Of a stretch of 64,000 bases of DNA, positions 37,024 to 49,440 are shown piece after piece. Made by a program: the position numbers and the translations under genes. The stretch is from Alisma plantago-aquatica. Its lineage: Eukaryota; Streptophyta; Magnoliopsida; Alismatales; Alismataceae. Within the stretch, counting starts at the first letter, position 1. The number at the start of each line of letters is the position of its first letter. Below the pieces are notes generated by a model that ran no database searches, was not told the DNA's origin, and worked only from the letters and a program-made list of their open reading frames with translations. The DNA is taken from assembly GCA_963693085.1 (NCBI GenBank), contig OY856411.1, positions 1,348,178,550-1,348,242,549 on the forward strand, written 5' to 3'.

Positions 37024-37040
37024 GTAAGGGGAGGATAATT
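37024..37040 (+). other. Polypurine tract, internal unit 2
   Basis: AAGGGGAGGATAATT precedes LTR 3, identical to unit 1. Confidence 0.8.
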
Positions 37041-40000
37041 TGTAACATCCCTGGCCTGGGTTATGAGTTAACCCTAGGTGTTTTGCCTAAATATGTAATT
37101 AAATCTTTGTGATTAACTCTGAGCATGTAATTAAGTTTCTCAGAAACATATATTTCAGTATTTGCTCCTTTTTATTTAAAGTTGTAACATTGTTTTGATA
37201 TACAGGGACCTATGTGCAATTTACCCAGTTGAAAGGGTTAGCTTGCAATTTACACATGATGAGATGTTCCTCTGATGATTGAGACATCATGAGAAATCTT
37301 TTTGGCAAAGTTTGAGGGATTTCCCAAGCTTGGGCACCAAGGTGCAGCTGCGGAAGCAATCCCGGTGCTTGAAATCCTAATTTGGGGTAAAATGCAATTT
37401 ACCCAAATTAAGGGATGCAATTTGTAAAATATATCATCTAATGTATCTTTTAGAACTGTTGCCATCATTTAGAGAAGAAATGATGAGGAAGTCACCTCAA
37501 TTGAATTATCAAGTTATGAAATATACCTTGTGATTGAATAATCAGGGTATATGTGCAATAGCTCTTTATGTAAGTACCTTAGTATTAGATTGATCTTCCT
37601 TGCCTCTTTTTCTAGACCTTAAGAGAAGTTTTGTCCTTAGAATAAAGAGGAAGGGACGAGCAAGTAATGAAGGAAGGACCTAGTTGGATTTATGGGAAAC
37701 TTATGGGCCTTTAATGAAACATCACCCATATATATATACACTTTACCTCTCAAGCAAAGGAACCTTTCCTTCGTGCATATCACTGTTTCCCCTTGCTTGG
37801 CCGACTAAGGACTGTCTTGGAGCTCAAAGAGGAACGACCAAGGGTGCAAGGTAGGTTTGAATCCCTCTTCTTGCCTAATTCCATGGTTAGAACTCGAATT
37901 CAAGGTCAATTTGGTGACTAACTCATGAAACCCTATCTTTCTAGCCATCCTTTCTCATTTTTCCCTTAGAGTTTTCACCTTGGCCAACCTGTGGGAACTC
38001 AAGGACGCCATTAGAGCTTGGAGCTCAAGGAGCAAGCTTTAGGCGGGTTTTATAACTCTAAACCCATGCTTTACTATGTATATCTCTTATATGCGGTTAG
38101 ATGATAGCTCTTCATGTTTCCCTACTTTTCTCTGCTATTTTACAAGCAAATCCATGGGATATCCATACTGTTCTTGAGCTAGGAGATGAAGGCGTGATTT
38201 CCAAGAAAAACCCACCGCTTTTCACTTTCTTAAACGGTCCTAACAGTTTGCTCTCTCGGTCTCAGGACCGCGAGGTGAGCAAACGGTCTCTGGACCGCGA
38301 GAGGGCAAACGGTCTTCACGACCATTTGGACCCAGCGTGGACCGTATAAGAAATCTGTTCCTAATTATATAGGTTAATCATCCTCAAAATTTGAGAGGCT
38401 AACTCCAAAGGAATCGGGAGATATGACCTTTTTAAGTAACAACTTTAATTGAATTTATTCCTGATTTTCAAACGGTCTGAAATTGCCTTTTTGGGCAAAC
38501 GGTATCAAGACCATGTAAGGTCGTTGACCAAGCGTTGACCATATGAAATTACTGTTCAAAATTATGTTAATTAACAACTCACCAAGTTTAATGGTCTAAT
38601 TCCAAACGAGCTAAGAGTTGAAGGGTGATTACTAGGGCTAACCCTAGATGAAATCAGTACTGAAATTATGGTGACCTAATTAGGGTTTTTAGGGTTGATT
38701 GACCTAAACGGTCTCAAGACCGTTTGGGGGACATCCAAACGGTCTCAAGACCGTGAGGGCAATCAACCATGACCGTTTGGAGGTCTGGGGTCAAGAATAG
38801 TTGACCAATTGAAGGTACATTTATACCAAATTATATTGCAATTAAATATTGATATGATCATCAACTTAATAGGTCAGACCTTGATGAATTTGCACTAAAA
38901 TCCAAAATTGGATGGGCAAACGGTCTCAATACCGTTTGGAACTCATCCAAACGGTCTCAAGACCGAGAGGACAATCACCCAAGACCGTTTGAAGGTCTAG
39001 GGTTAAGCTAATTTGACCAATTGAGGACCCAATTTCAATAAGTTATCAAATTAATCAAAATTCTGATTTTGTGACTCAATCATGGTTCAACCCCTATCAA
39101 ATCACATTAGATCTTGAGGAAATCTTGGGCAAACGGTCTCAAGACCATGTGGGGTCCACCCACATGATCTCAAGACCGTTTGGGCCAAGTTTGGGCCCAA
39201 TTGGAGCTCAATTGAAGGGTTCAACCTTGTGTTGATGCACATTGTTGAGTGTTGATGGGTGAACATTGATAGACTCTAATTGAATCGATTTCAACCCTAA
39301 TTGGTCAACAATTGAGGGTCAATTGAATGACCAATTGGTTAAGCATAATCTTATTTGACCCAATCCATAAGTGGTCAACATGGCTCTGACCTTTTGAGGG
39401 CTTCAACATGAGTTGACATTATCGGTTGTATCATTGAATCTTGTTGATGGTCCAAGTGGTTGAGACCATGTGAGCCTCGCGGTCTCAAGACCGTGAGAGG
39501 GCTCACGGTCTCAAGACCGAGAGAGGGCTCACGGTCTCAAGACCGTGAGGGGCCTCGCAGTCCTGAGGTCAAAGGTGGGTAAACGGTCCACACCATCCTC
39601 GCGGTCTTGAAATCAAATGAAGGCTCGCGGTCTTGAAGAAGGTTGAGAGGGCTCGCGGTCTTGAAGAAGGTTGATAGGGCTCGCGGTCTTGGAAGAGGTT
39701 GAGGGCTCGCGGTCCTAAGGTCAAAGGTGGCTAAACGGTCAACTCACCCTCGCGGTCCTGAAAGTCACATTGGTTAAAAGGTCAACTCAACCAATGGGTC
39801 TCAAATCGATTGAGGGTTGATGGTTGAGATCGATCAAAATAATTCAAGTTTGACTTCATTCAATCAATTGATAATATAAATAGTTCAATGATGCCCTAAT
39901 CTAAAACCTAATGATAACCTAGGATATTAATGGGTTAATTGACTAAGGTTTTGACCATGATGATGATCAATGGGGTGAATTACGAAAATACCCCTGAAGG

Positions 40001-42102
40001 GTCAATTGAGTAATACCTTGCTCGATTCAAACCCTAATTACATAAGAATGATGTTTTTAACCATAATGATTCCATCCAACTTGATCTAGTCTAATGTTAT
40101 CATCAATCACTAATATGAATAAAAAGAAAGTATTCTAGAGAGAGAAAGTACTCTAGAGAGAGAAAGTACCCTAGAGAGAGAAAGTAACCCTAATTGGATG
40201 GAAACTTAAGTGAAGCATCTTCAATGCACATGAATGTGTATAATTAGGGTATGATCCACCTGTGTGAAGTCATAGAAACCCTAATTATGATAAATGATGA
40301 ACCTTTAACTAATCTGAGAGCATCAATGATGATGTTTCTCATACATGATGATGATATGAGATCAACTCACCTTAATGTGAATAGTAAACCCTAATTCAAG
40401 GGTGATGACATGTAATGTGAATAGTAAACCCTAATTCAAGGGTGATGACATGTAATGTGAATAGTAAACCCTAATTCAAGGGTAATGGCATGCAAATAAG
40501 TATTAAACTCCAATTGATGAGAATCGGAGGATTTAACTCTTATGACAAGAGTGGAAAGTATATTCCTTATTTTGTATTACCTTTATCAGTTGAATTAACC
40601 ATGCAGGTTCTGATATGAAGGTGATCATATCCAGGTATGGATGTTGATTTTATATTCATTGAAGGCATGTTGTTAGCCTTATGAATAAGAAAAGTAACTT
40701 GATGCCTTGTCAATGGCATCCCATAATGATAATGGGCTGTGAGAGCCATGAATACCATCAAAGTCAGGATTTAGAGATGACTTGTGATGAGTATGATGAG
40801 AAATTATGATTGATATGAGTTAGGCCTGCTACATTTAGTATTCTTCTGTTATAGCTGTTATGCTACTGTTATTGTTTGAAGAACAATGTATGTTGTTAAA
40901 GAATACTGAATGTACCTAACTAATCAAGTATAATATAGAGCCCTGATCATAGATCCATCATTGTCAGAGATTAAGTGATGGTGAAACAGGTTTTCCTCAG
41001 GGAACTCCTGGAGCACATACTTTTGAGTATGTGGGGTACATGGATGTGTAGAACCTTACATCCTAGTGTAGGAAAGTGATGTAGATGTGTAATCCATCCA
41101 TCCTTCACTATAATTCCATACCGTCTCAGTGGTAGGTAAACATGAAACCTCCTGATGACGAAGAAAACACAGATATCTGTATCAGTGGAGATAAACATAA
41201 AATCCCCTGATGACGAAGAGAGTACAGAACGCCACTGTGACTCTAGAATAGCGAAGGACCAGTTTACCCTGGTGAGCTATAGTAGTAGAGACACGAGATG
41301 TCCTACAAGTGATCCTCTCACTGACTGAGGAAGGTGAAGGTCATGAGAATCCGGCTCTCTTATTGACCTATGTATGATATTGATGTGACTTCTCAGCGAT
41401 CAGTTGGAATATGAGTGGTATGCCTCATCTCCACAGGGCATAATGTTGTTTGTAAAACATAATCAACCATGTAGTATACTTGTTAGAGATAACTCCAAGT
41501 TAGTTGATTGATGTTACACTGTTATAGTGCTTATACTTCTTCATATCTCATAAATGTTGAGATCTTGTTATAGTTGCAACTGTTATCTAATACTTTGAAG
41601 GCTTTACTGCTTAAGATATTCTTTGATGGTATATTAAAGCTTATGGCGAAGAGTTATAACTCTCGCTGGGACAATTATGTAAAATTGTCTCACCCCGTAG
41701 ACTTCAACTTTTTAGGTGGACGTCGGAGACGAAGGAACCAGCCTACAGGTGACCAGTCTCAGCAGCAGCAGCACCAGGAGCAGCAGTAATCTCAGGTGGA
41801 GATTTAGTCTGCCATGGGGTGTAGTTAGAGTCAGTCCTATGTGTCCTCTGTACTCTCAGGTCTTGGAGTCTTGTGTTATGTGATCTTGAGATTTTGTATC
41901 TTGATGTATATAATTACTCAAGAAGTAATTATCCTGAGATGTAAACAAGTTTATCTCACTTTATGAAAGAAGTTTTTATGGATCCAAGCTCTTGTCTCAA
42001 AAAGTTTTAATTTCCCGTGATTTTTGTCTTCAGCTGATTATCGAATCGCTTCCGCTAAGTTTTAATCGTGTTTATGTCATGGTTTGGAGATCAGAGCCCA
42101 CA
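37041..42102 (+). mobile_element. LTR 3 of inner array (5,062 bp)
   Basis: It runs from TGTAACATCC to GAGCCCACA and is followed directly by the ATTGA duplication. Its right third keeps states also found in the independent solo LTR at 50335 (GATATGAAGG, GGGCTGTG, ACAGGTTTTCC, TCGCTTCC). This helps polarise changes shared by LTR 1 and LTR 2. Private changes include CTTATGGCG at about 41640 and AATGGGTTAA at about 39928. Confidence 0.95.
38257..39759. repeat. Array of GGTCTCAAGACC dyads in LTR 3
   Basis: Same organisation as in LTR 1 and LTR 2. A few dyads carry single changes (ACGGTATCAAGACC near 38501, ACGGTCTCAATACC near 38921). Confidence 0.8.
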
Positions 42103-42107
42103 ATTGA
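42103..42107 (+). repeat. Right target-site duplication ATTGA of inner array
   Basis: Exact repeat of 17234-17238; the outer 3' LTR sequence TCAATTAGGG continues from 42108. Confidence 0.9.
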
Positions 42108-45100
42108 TCAATTAGGGTTTGGTGCCCTTATGCTTGAGGTTGAAGATGATCTTATGGGGTTGTGCCTTGCACTATATGACCTTGGTGTTGTGCTGCCCGA
42201 TAGCCCTGTTTGGAGTTGTACCCTTAGGCGACACACCTTGTTGAGATAGTTGACTTGGTTCCCGTTATGCTTTGGCTGATATGGAGCCTAGTAGGCTATC
42301 CTTGTGTTGGGCGATAGGGTTTAGTTGTAGTAGTACACGATATGTCCTTTAGGTGTAATCCTTGGTAGATATGATTGCTTGGGCGTTTGGATGATCCTTG
42401 TGTCCCTGGACAATATGCCTAGTTGAATCTTAGTTAGTTCTCGTTGTGGTCCTTTGGTCGATACCCTTGATGGAGTTGATGGATGGGTGATACACCTATG
42501 ATGAGTGGCTGATACACCTTGTATAGGTGGTTGCTCGATACATCCATGTAGAGAGGACTCCCGATACACTCTCTTATCTTAGGGTGGTCTTGGCCGATAG
42601 GCTTTGATAGCTTGGTGCCCGGCACAGCCTTGGTCGTTATCCTTGTTTAGATGAGCTTGGGCGATATGGTATGGTGCCCAGGATGGCTTTGGCTGATACC
42701 ACCATGTCTTAGTTGAACTTTGACTCATATGAAGTGTTAGATGATATGGATTCATGCCCGGCATGCTAAACCTAGGATGTTGGCCATTATGATGCTTCAT
42801 GGCCATGCACGACACCATTCTTGGGCATCATGGGTACTCTTGTTGTTAGGGTTAACCCTCGGATGATGCTGAGATGGTTGCACATAGGGGCGCCTTGGGC
42901 GACACCCGTTTGGTCAATATGGCTCATGTTGAAGGTTAGCCCGAAAGTGAAACCTAACCTTAACCCTAGCTTGGTGCACATTAGACCTTTAGCCGATAGC
43001 CATGGTAGTGTTGCATGTTATACCTTGGTGATGGCTGCCTGACACCATGAGTGCTAATGGAACCTTGATACATGTTAGAGGATGTGTAATGTTTGGCGGA
43101 TATGGTGGTGAGTTGCTTTAGGGTTTGGAACCCTAGCCGGTACACCCTTTAGTGAGGGTTGGCTCTGCTCACCATACTTTATAGTGAGGGTTGTAGGAGT
43201 TTTGGTGAGGGTTCAGATAACTCAGAATGTATATAGTTGATGGTTCTCTTTTAATAATGATAACACATGTGATATGATGTAATTACCTTGAATCTTGCAA
43301 CTATGATTATGAGATAAGATGATAGGTGGTGAACCAGGTATGTTTGGGAAGATATGATGTTGCAACACATGATGGTGTGACACATGCATATGGTCACAAG
43401 TATAAGGCATAATATATGACCATGAATAATAATAATACTATGAATTATAAAGCTTGTGTGATATACTCATGGATACTTCTTTATACTTGATATCATGATC
43501 ATTCTGTTAATCCATGATGGCTTCAGTAATCTCTGCAAATGTGTATACTAACCATTCAGGTATTTCATGTGGATTCATAGCCTGGTAAGATCTATGAGAT
43601 ATATGTGCTTCGACTAGTACAATGTGATGATAATCCTTGTTAATAAAATAACATGCTGATAAGTCTAAGGACCTGATATAAGGCTGAGTGCCTAGTTGAG
43701 GTGTAATCCTCTGATGATGAGATAAGGGATGCATTCCCAGGATGCTGATGCATGATTATGATGCCTTGAGAGGCAGTGATTGATATCATGAGGGATTGCG
43801 GTCCCAAGACAGTATGTTGATGGCAATAGTGATGTAATGCTATAAGGCTATGTTATATTTTGTTTTGCCTCAGCAATTGGCTTAAAATATACTAACCAAT
43901 TATAGATGAACCTATCATGTAGTTTGCCCTGGACATAGATCCATTATCGCCAGTATCTGGTGATGGTGAAACAGGTTTATCCTGTGAGATTTCCTAGAGC
44001 GTATATTGTTGAATATGCGAGATTTCCCCTAGCCTAAAATAGGAGGGTTGAGTGCAACTGTGGTTGCAGACTCATGATATATGGAGCACGGTGAACATAA
44101 CCATGGATCAATATATGTGATGATGAGCATGATGTGTTCATGGATTAGATGTATGTACTAGCACCTATGATGAGGTGAGCTAGAGATATAGGTATCTTGC
44201 GGAGCCGACCTAGAGGCTGAGGCCCTATAAGCATAAGACTGCGGTCTTGCTTGATGATTCGTGTACTGACCATGAGAAGGTGAGGTCATGTAGTCCAGAT
44301 CTCCTTAGACCTTGTATGGCACCGGATTGGGCTTCGCAGCCAATGGTTGGACTTGAGCAGGGAAGGCTCACTTCCTCAGGGCATAATAAAACGTAATCCA
44401 GCCGAATAAGTATATCTTGCTTAGAGAAAAACACAGAACATTGATTGAGGCCTTTCTTATATAGCTGATCTAGTTACACCTTGCATAGATGTGTACGATC
44501 CTTATATCTTGTGATAAGTTCTTATAAAGCTTATCTTGTCAATCATGTTCCATAAAGAAATACTTGGTTATATGCCTCCCTGATATCTTGGTGAGCTTGA
44601 TGGTAATAATAGCTTTGCTCATTATGCTGCTCTTATTATATGCTTTATCAGTTACCTGCTATTATCTTCTTTAACCTTAGAGGTTTTATAGTTTCGGAGG
44701 GGAGTTATGTTTCTCACTGGGATTGTGTGTCTCACCCCACTGGTTTACACCCTTTTTAGGTGATCGCTCTAGACGTGGTGGTGGTCGTTAGGTTGCGGCC
44801 AAGCAGCAAGAAGAGTAGTAGAATGCAAGTGATGGACATGATGTTGTTTTGGTGGTTTTGTAGTAGAGTCCTAGAGTCATCCCTGTACACTCGGGTCCTC
44901 AGAGGTGTTTGACGACGTTTCACAATGCTATCTGTTGTAATTTTTGTATACCATGTTGCTGGCCGTACGTGGCCATTCTGTATGTATAAATAGGTAATGA
45001 ACTAATATGCGTTGTTGTGACAGTGGGTGACTTTAAGTGGTGAACATATCAGGTAGGTGATCTTGAATATATCCATATATGACATGATCTTCTTGCAGGG

Positions 45101-45228
45101 TCAGGTTGCAAATGTTCTATATGTATGCTTTCCGCAATCGATTTTAATTAACATGTGTTTTCAGTAATATATGGTTCCGCACATTTTCGCATGTCATCTC
45201 ATTGTCTGTGTGATGGCAGGGTGTCACA
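42108..45228 (+). mobile_element. 3' LTR of outer chromovirus, right part
   Basis: This resumes the alignment with the 5' LTR from about 7875 and ends GTGTCACA. Together with 15834-17238 the LTR totals about 4,526 bp, against 4,540 for the 5' copy. The CGATAY-rich stretch and the module at 44702-44762 are retained. Confidence 0.9.
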
Positions 45229-45233
45229 CCTCC
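45229..45233 (+). repeat. Right target-site duplication CCTCC of outer chromovirus
   Basis: Matches 6451-6455. Confidence 0.85.
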
Positions 45234-46748
45234 ACCCAAAGGCCTCAACCTCTACATTGTCCAAGTAGATGTGGGAACTCTTTGTGCACCACCTTGGGAA
45301 CCAAGAGGAACTGAAACTTGGAGATGTCAAAATTCTAGTCACTTGCTCTCCTTCTCCTCCTATTGTGGGTTGTTGCCCTTAGCGGGGAATTTTTCTCTTG
45401 TTAAGAGGAAAAACTTTTAGACAATTTGTCTCACAATGTTTTTCTAAGTATGTCTCACCCCATGAATGTCCATGTCATGGGATTAGAATTTCTAAAATCC
45501 AATCATATTCCTAATCTCAACTCAAAAATGGACTATACAAGGAAAACTAGAACATTATTCCTAGTCACATGATTGGAAGTAATTTGAACTCCGAGTCACC
45601 CAACTTGCTTACTGAGTTGTCGACTCATCAGTCTTGGTCCAATTTAGCTAGTCAATTTGATTCCAAATCAAACATGGAAACTTTCCTTCCTTTGCCTAAC
45701 TTGGTCAGTCATCAAACTTTCTTAACAAGTTGCACGACTTGTCACTTTCCCGAAGTTAGAAATCATCATGTACATGATTCAGAACCATTCAAATCATTTT
45801 TTATTGTGAACTTTAGTTACCTTTTACATCCTTATGTGTGTGACCCTGTAGGTTCCCCATTACATTGATAGTGATGCTCACAACCTCACAAGCAAATATT
45901 GGTGTCTAAAAAACATCATTTCCACCCAAGTGATTGGAATAAGTTGAGAACAATTTGAAATAATAAAGTGATCAATATTACTGTGGAAAGATAATCCTTT
46001 TGTCACATATAACCATATTGAAACCGAGGCATGGATATTCATCCTCTTAACAATAAATCTATGTTCCTTGAACTAGAGTAGGCTATTGATATTGTGTGAG
46101 ATCAATATCATATAATGACTCACATGAGCATGGCCATGCATTTCATAGTCTCACTATCAAGTGGCTAGGATATCACTTCATTGAAGGGAAAATTCCATCT
46201 ACATCATTCACAAAAATCCACAAGTGTCACCAGGAACCCAATCACCATATGTGTAGAAACCCTCATTTGGATTTGCATAGGGCAAGTGTTAAACTACATA
46301 GAACAACATGTGATGACTCCAGTGACTTCCGATCTAAGGATAATAGTCAAGCCTGTCACATTGATATATGACTCTAACTACCATGGCATGGATACCATAT
46401 GTCAATCTCACAGTGGAAATGTCTAATACAACTTAATCTTTAACAAGCACCCATATATCTAAGTTGATATCCAACATCATGACTAAAAATACATAGTCAT
46501 CACTCAGAATACACACTATTCTTATGTACTTTTCTTTCCCTATAATATCCAAAGTAATAACTAACTAGGGACATAACAAGAGTGATTACTCTTAATTATA
46601 CATATGACCTCAAGTTCAGGTGCTCAACCCAAACCATATGTCATCAAGTCATAACATTGTTAGGACATTATTACATTTATTCATTATCTCAACACTGAAA
46701 CAAACATAATAAGTGGAATTGCCTTTATAAATAATTGAATCATATACA
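45229..46748 (-). mobile_element. Copia (Angela/BARE-like) 5' LTR, 5' portion
   Basis: On the minus strand the LTR would begin TGTATATGATTCAATTAT near 46748, followed by AAAGGCAAT and an AATAAATG-rich stretch. It contains GAACCTACAGGGTCACACAC at about 45860-45838. These phrases resemble BARE/Angela LTRs (AATTAT...AGGCAATAATAA; GAACCCGTAGGGTCTACACAC) in order and spacing. That comparison is from memory. The other end of this LTR lies at 6177-6455. Plus-strand open frames here are shadows. Confidence 0.55.
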
Positions 46749-46943
46749 ATGCTCCCTACTACATATATCACATGATGGATCTCAAAGCATACAACCAATA
46801 GTTATACACTTGATTAATATCATAATTACATATGTAGGCCTTGTTTGTAACTTGATCAATGCATTGATCCATTATAAATTGACATATTTAATAAAGTGTA
46901 ACTTGCACAATGCAGTTCCTTGGCATTAAAGGAGTTGTCCTAT
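46749..46943. other. Short AT-rich spacer
   Basis: No feature was recognised between the copia LTR edge and the minisatellite. Confidence 0.4.
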
Positions 46944-47384
46944 GTTGGTTGTTGATGACCAAAGGTTGATTTTATTTGGCACCTGGGTTGGCATGTTGGT
47001 GAGTAAATGTTGATTTTCTTTTTCGCCCATGTGGTTTGTAGGTGACAAAAGGTTGGTTTTATGTGGAACTTGGGTTGGGACGTTGGTGACTAAAGGTTTA
47101 TTTTTGTTGACACCCATGTGGGTTGTACGTTACCAAAGGTTGGTTTTATGAGGAACCTGGGCTGGCATGTTGATGACCTAATGTCAGTTTTCCTTGGCAC
47201 CTAGATTTTCATGTTGGTGACTGGAAGTTTGTTTTCTTTGGGACCCATGTTATTTTTAGGTGATGAAGTTTGGTTTTCTATGGATCATGGGTTACCATGT
47301 CGATAATCAAAATTTGGTTTTCTTTGGCATGCATGTTGGTGGTTGTAAGTGATCGAAGGTTGTTCTCTTTGGAACCTATGTTGG
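46944..47384 (+). repeat. Degenerate minisatellite, ~44-bp unit, about ten copies
   Basis: Successive units read approximately GTTGGxxxGTTGGTGACxAAAGGTTGxTTTTxTTTGGxACCxxTG. Adjacent units differ by substitutions and by lengths of about 38-51. Alternate units resemble each other (…GCACCTGG then …GCCCATGTGG), hinting at a two-unit higher-order period near 88-90 bp. Divergence rises to the right. Confidence 0.7.
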
Positions 47385-48688
47385 ATAATGGATGAGTATG
47401 TTTGGGATCTACTGTGAAGATTGGTAACACCATGACTTAATAATAAAAAAACAAGTAGTCAAGCATGCAGGTATACCTAGTTAGATGATATTGGTGTACT
47501 ATATTGTATAATGTATTACTCTTCCACATTTGTAGTTAGTACTTGATTACTCTTGTGTTGAATCAATTGTAGTTCTACCTGCATAGAGATCAATACTTGT
47601 TGAATATATCATGTGTAGAAGTTATTTTATGTTGATTAATATGTCTTTGAATAATATGATTATATTTAGTCTTCTATGGAACAAGAATTATATCTTTTGA
47701 TATCATATTTCTAGGACATGGGTTTCACCCACATGGTTATCCATGTCTTTTTAGTATCTAGCCATGTGACCAGGGCTTGAATGGACTGGAGCCATTCTTT
47801 GGTGATCAATAGTATCTTGGAGGTATCGTGCTCTGTTGGTGTCATGTCTTCGAGTCTCCCTTCTACTCCTAGGTCTAGGCAGGGTGGACTTGATTGGTTT
47901 TAACCTATGACTTGAGTTTTTGGTATGTATACCTTGATTAGATGTACATGTTGTAAATAGTTGTGGTAGATAGAACCTTTTGCATAAGCTATGACAGAGG
48001 TCATTGTACATTTTGTAACAACACCTAGTTATGACGAGTGAACATTGAAGAGCCTTTTAGAAAAGAAAATCTCATCCATGATTCATAACTTTCTTTTAGT
48101 TGTTTTAGTTCCTTGATGGTAATAATGGTTAATTAGTAATCAGTCAATGTTTTATATTGAGTAATCTCTCTCTTATGTGATCTGGTGTAACAGGTATCCT
48201 CATCCTAGATGCATGTATAAATTTTCTATTTTTATCTTAATAAAATGTCTTGTTGGCCTAAAACTTGGTGAGGATGAGGGTTCTATGTAGATAAATATGT
48301 TAGAAAATGTGTGGATATATATGAACAAATTTGGGCATTTTGTGTAGGTTTTGGGGTAGAAATTAGTCAGATAGTTGAAAGTGATGTTTAGGAAAGCTAA
48401 TATGTGATGGAGCATTTATTAAAAAGATGTCTATTTTGGCTTGAAGCTTTCCCATTGGGTAACTACTAATTGAGTTAAAGTGTGTGATCTTGGTCATAGG
48501 ATAAACTAGGATCATTACTAAAAGAACTTATTGAGATAATGATAAATAACATTTATTTGGAATCAAATTATATATCCAAGTTTACATGCATTCAATATTC
48601 TCAGTGATTGTTGGATGTATTAAGCATTGCATAGAATTATCTTGTTGTGCCACAACATAGTTAGTACTGGAAGTCCCTCTTGAGAGCC
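47385..48688. other. No recognised feature
   Basis: This is AT-rich sequence without convincing coding potential. The minus-strand open frames at 47751-48011 and 48200-48415 have no recognised domain and look incidental. Confidence 0.4.
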
Positions 48689-49440
48689 AGGAATAATGTT
48701 AGACACTTGGTGCACTATGAGGTTGGTAAAGCCTCATCAATTTCTATATGGAATGAAACCAAAATATTGGGACTGGCCTGGTGTTGAGATTGGGCTTTTA
48801 GAGAACTTATACCCTCAATGCAATTATGCTCAATGGCGTCTGGAACATTCCTACAAAGGGGGGAACTGAATGCCTAGTCAAACTTTCTAAAAATATTTAA
48901 AATCTATGAAAATGGCAAATGCTTCTTCATAGGTCTACCTAACTTCTCTTTAAGAGGTGGTTGGGAATTATCCAAGTTCAAAAACCTAATTAATCCTAGG
49001 CAAAAGGGATCTGGAAGAGTATACTTCCTAGAAAAATTATCTTACATTGTTGGAAACTCTTTCACAAGAAACTTGTTACTGAAGACTATCTTCAAAGCAA
49101 AGGAATTTTTTATCTTCAAGATGATGCTTATCTTCAAAGGATAATGAATCTCTTGAACATATTCTATGGGGGTGTACTTTTAGTGAAGACATGTGGAGCT
49201 ATGCCAAGAACTAGTTATCAAGACTACCAAAAATTGTGGTGGACAATAGTACGATAGAGAATAAATAGGAGCACATTTTAGTTGCCCTCATTGTGTATCA
49301 TGTGTGATAGATGCATAATAGAGTCATTTTTTATGATGTAAAGCCTAATGTTAATGTGGTCTGGAATCTCATTATGTAGGACTATAAGAGCATATAGGTG
49401 TTTAGATAGGCTTCTTTATATACCTCACACTTGTAAAGTT
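48689..49440 (+). pseudogene. LINE (L1-type) ORF2 C-terminal remnant
   Basis: An early frame reads RNNVRHLVHYEVGKASSISI then WNETKIL, resembling the W-x-VGNGxxIxxWxDxW stretch after the RT domain. From about 49003 the frame gives KGIWKSILPRKIILHCWKLF, then KLVTEDYLQSKGI. After a shift it gives NESLEHILWGCTFSEDMW. This is the zf-RVT region of plant LINE ORF2 (W.....P.K...F.W....GRL.T.D.L..RGI ... E...HLFF.CPF....W). RT and endonuclease are missing upstream and there are several stops and frameshifts. No clear poly(A) tail was found at the right. Confidence 0.65.

Larger units (their letters stand above)
17239..42102 (+). mobile_element. Tandem chromovirus array: LTR-internal-LTR-internal-LTR
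   Basis: Three near-identical LTRs (17239-22306, 27143-32204, 37041-42102) alternate with two internal regions of exactly 4,836 bp. A single ATTGA duplication flanks the whole 24.9 kb, so one integration event founded it. Primer sites, polypurine tracts, gag and pol lie in the expected order in both units. Four in-frame stops are common to both units and each has private ones. The middle LTR is a mosaic of the outer two. The simplest reading is unequal recombination between the LTRs of one inserted element on sister chromatids or homologues. Family: plant chromovirus, Tekay/Del-like by its 5-kb LTRs and chromodomain. Confidence 0.93.
6456..45228 (+). mobile_element. Outer Ty3/gypsy chromovirus, degenerate, carrying a nested insertion
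   Basis: The order is LTR (6456-10995), primer site, gag (11128-12324), pol (12334-15821), 3' LTR (15834-17238 plus 42108-45228). A 24.9-kb insertion splits the 3' LTR. The CCTCC duplication lies at both ends of the whole. Without the insertion the element is about 13.9 kb. Domain order protease, RT, RNase H, integrase, chromodomain places it in the plant chromoviruses, and the 4.5-kb LTR fits the Tekay/Del clade. Many stops, a frameshift and divergent LTRs mark it as old and dead. Confidence 0.9.

Noticed and set aside
17239..42102. The tandem array as an assembly duplication
   Set aside because: It cannot be excluded without reads. However, the two units have different private stops and dozens of private substitutions, and LTR 2 is a mosaic rather than an exact copy, which a simple misassembly would not produce.
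45569..45868. A 99-codon plus-strand open frame as a host gene
   Set aside because: It lies inside the inferred minus-strand copia LTR, with low-complexity Ser/Leu composition and no recognised domain.
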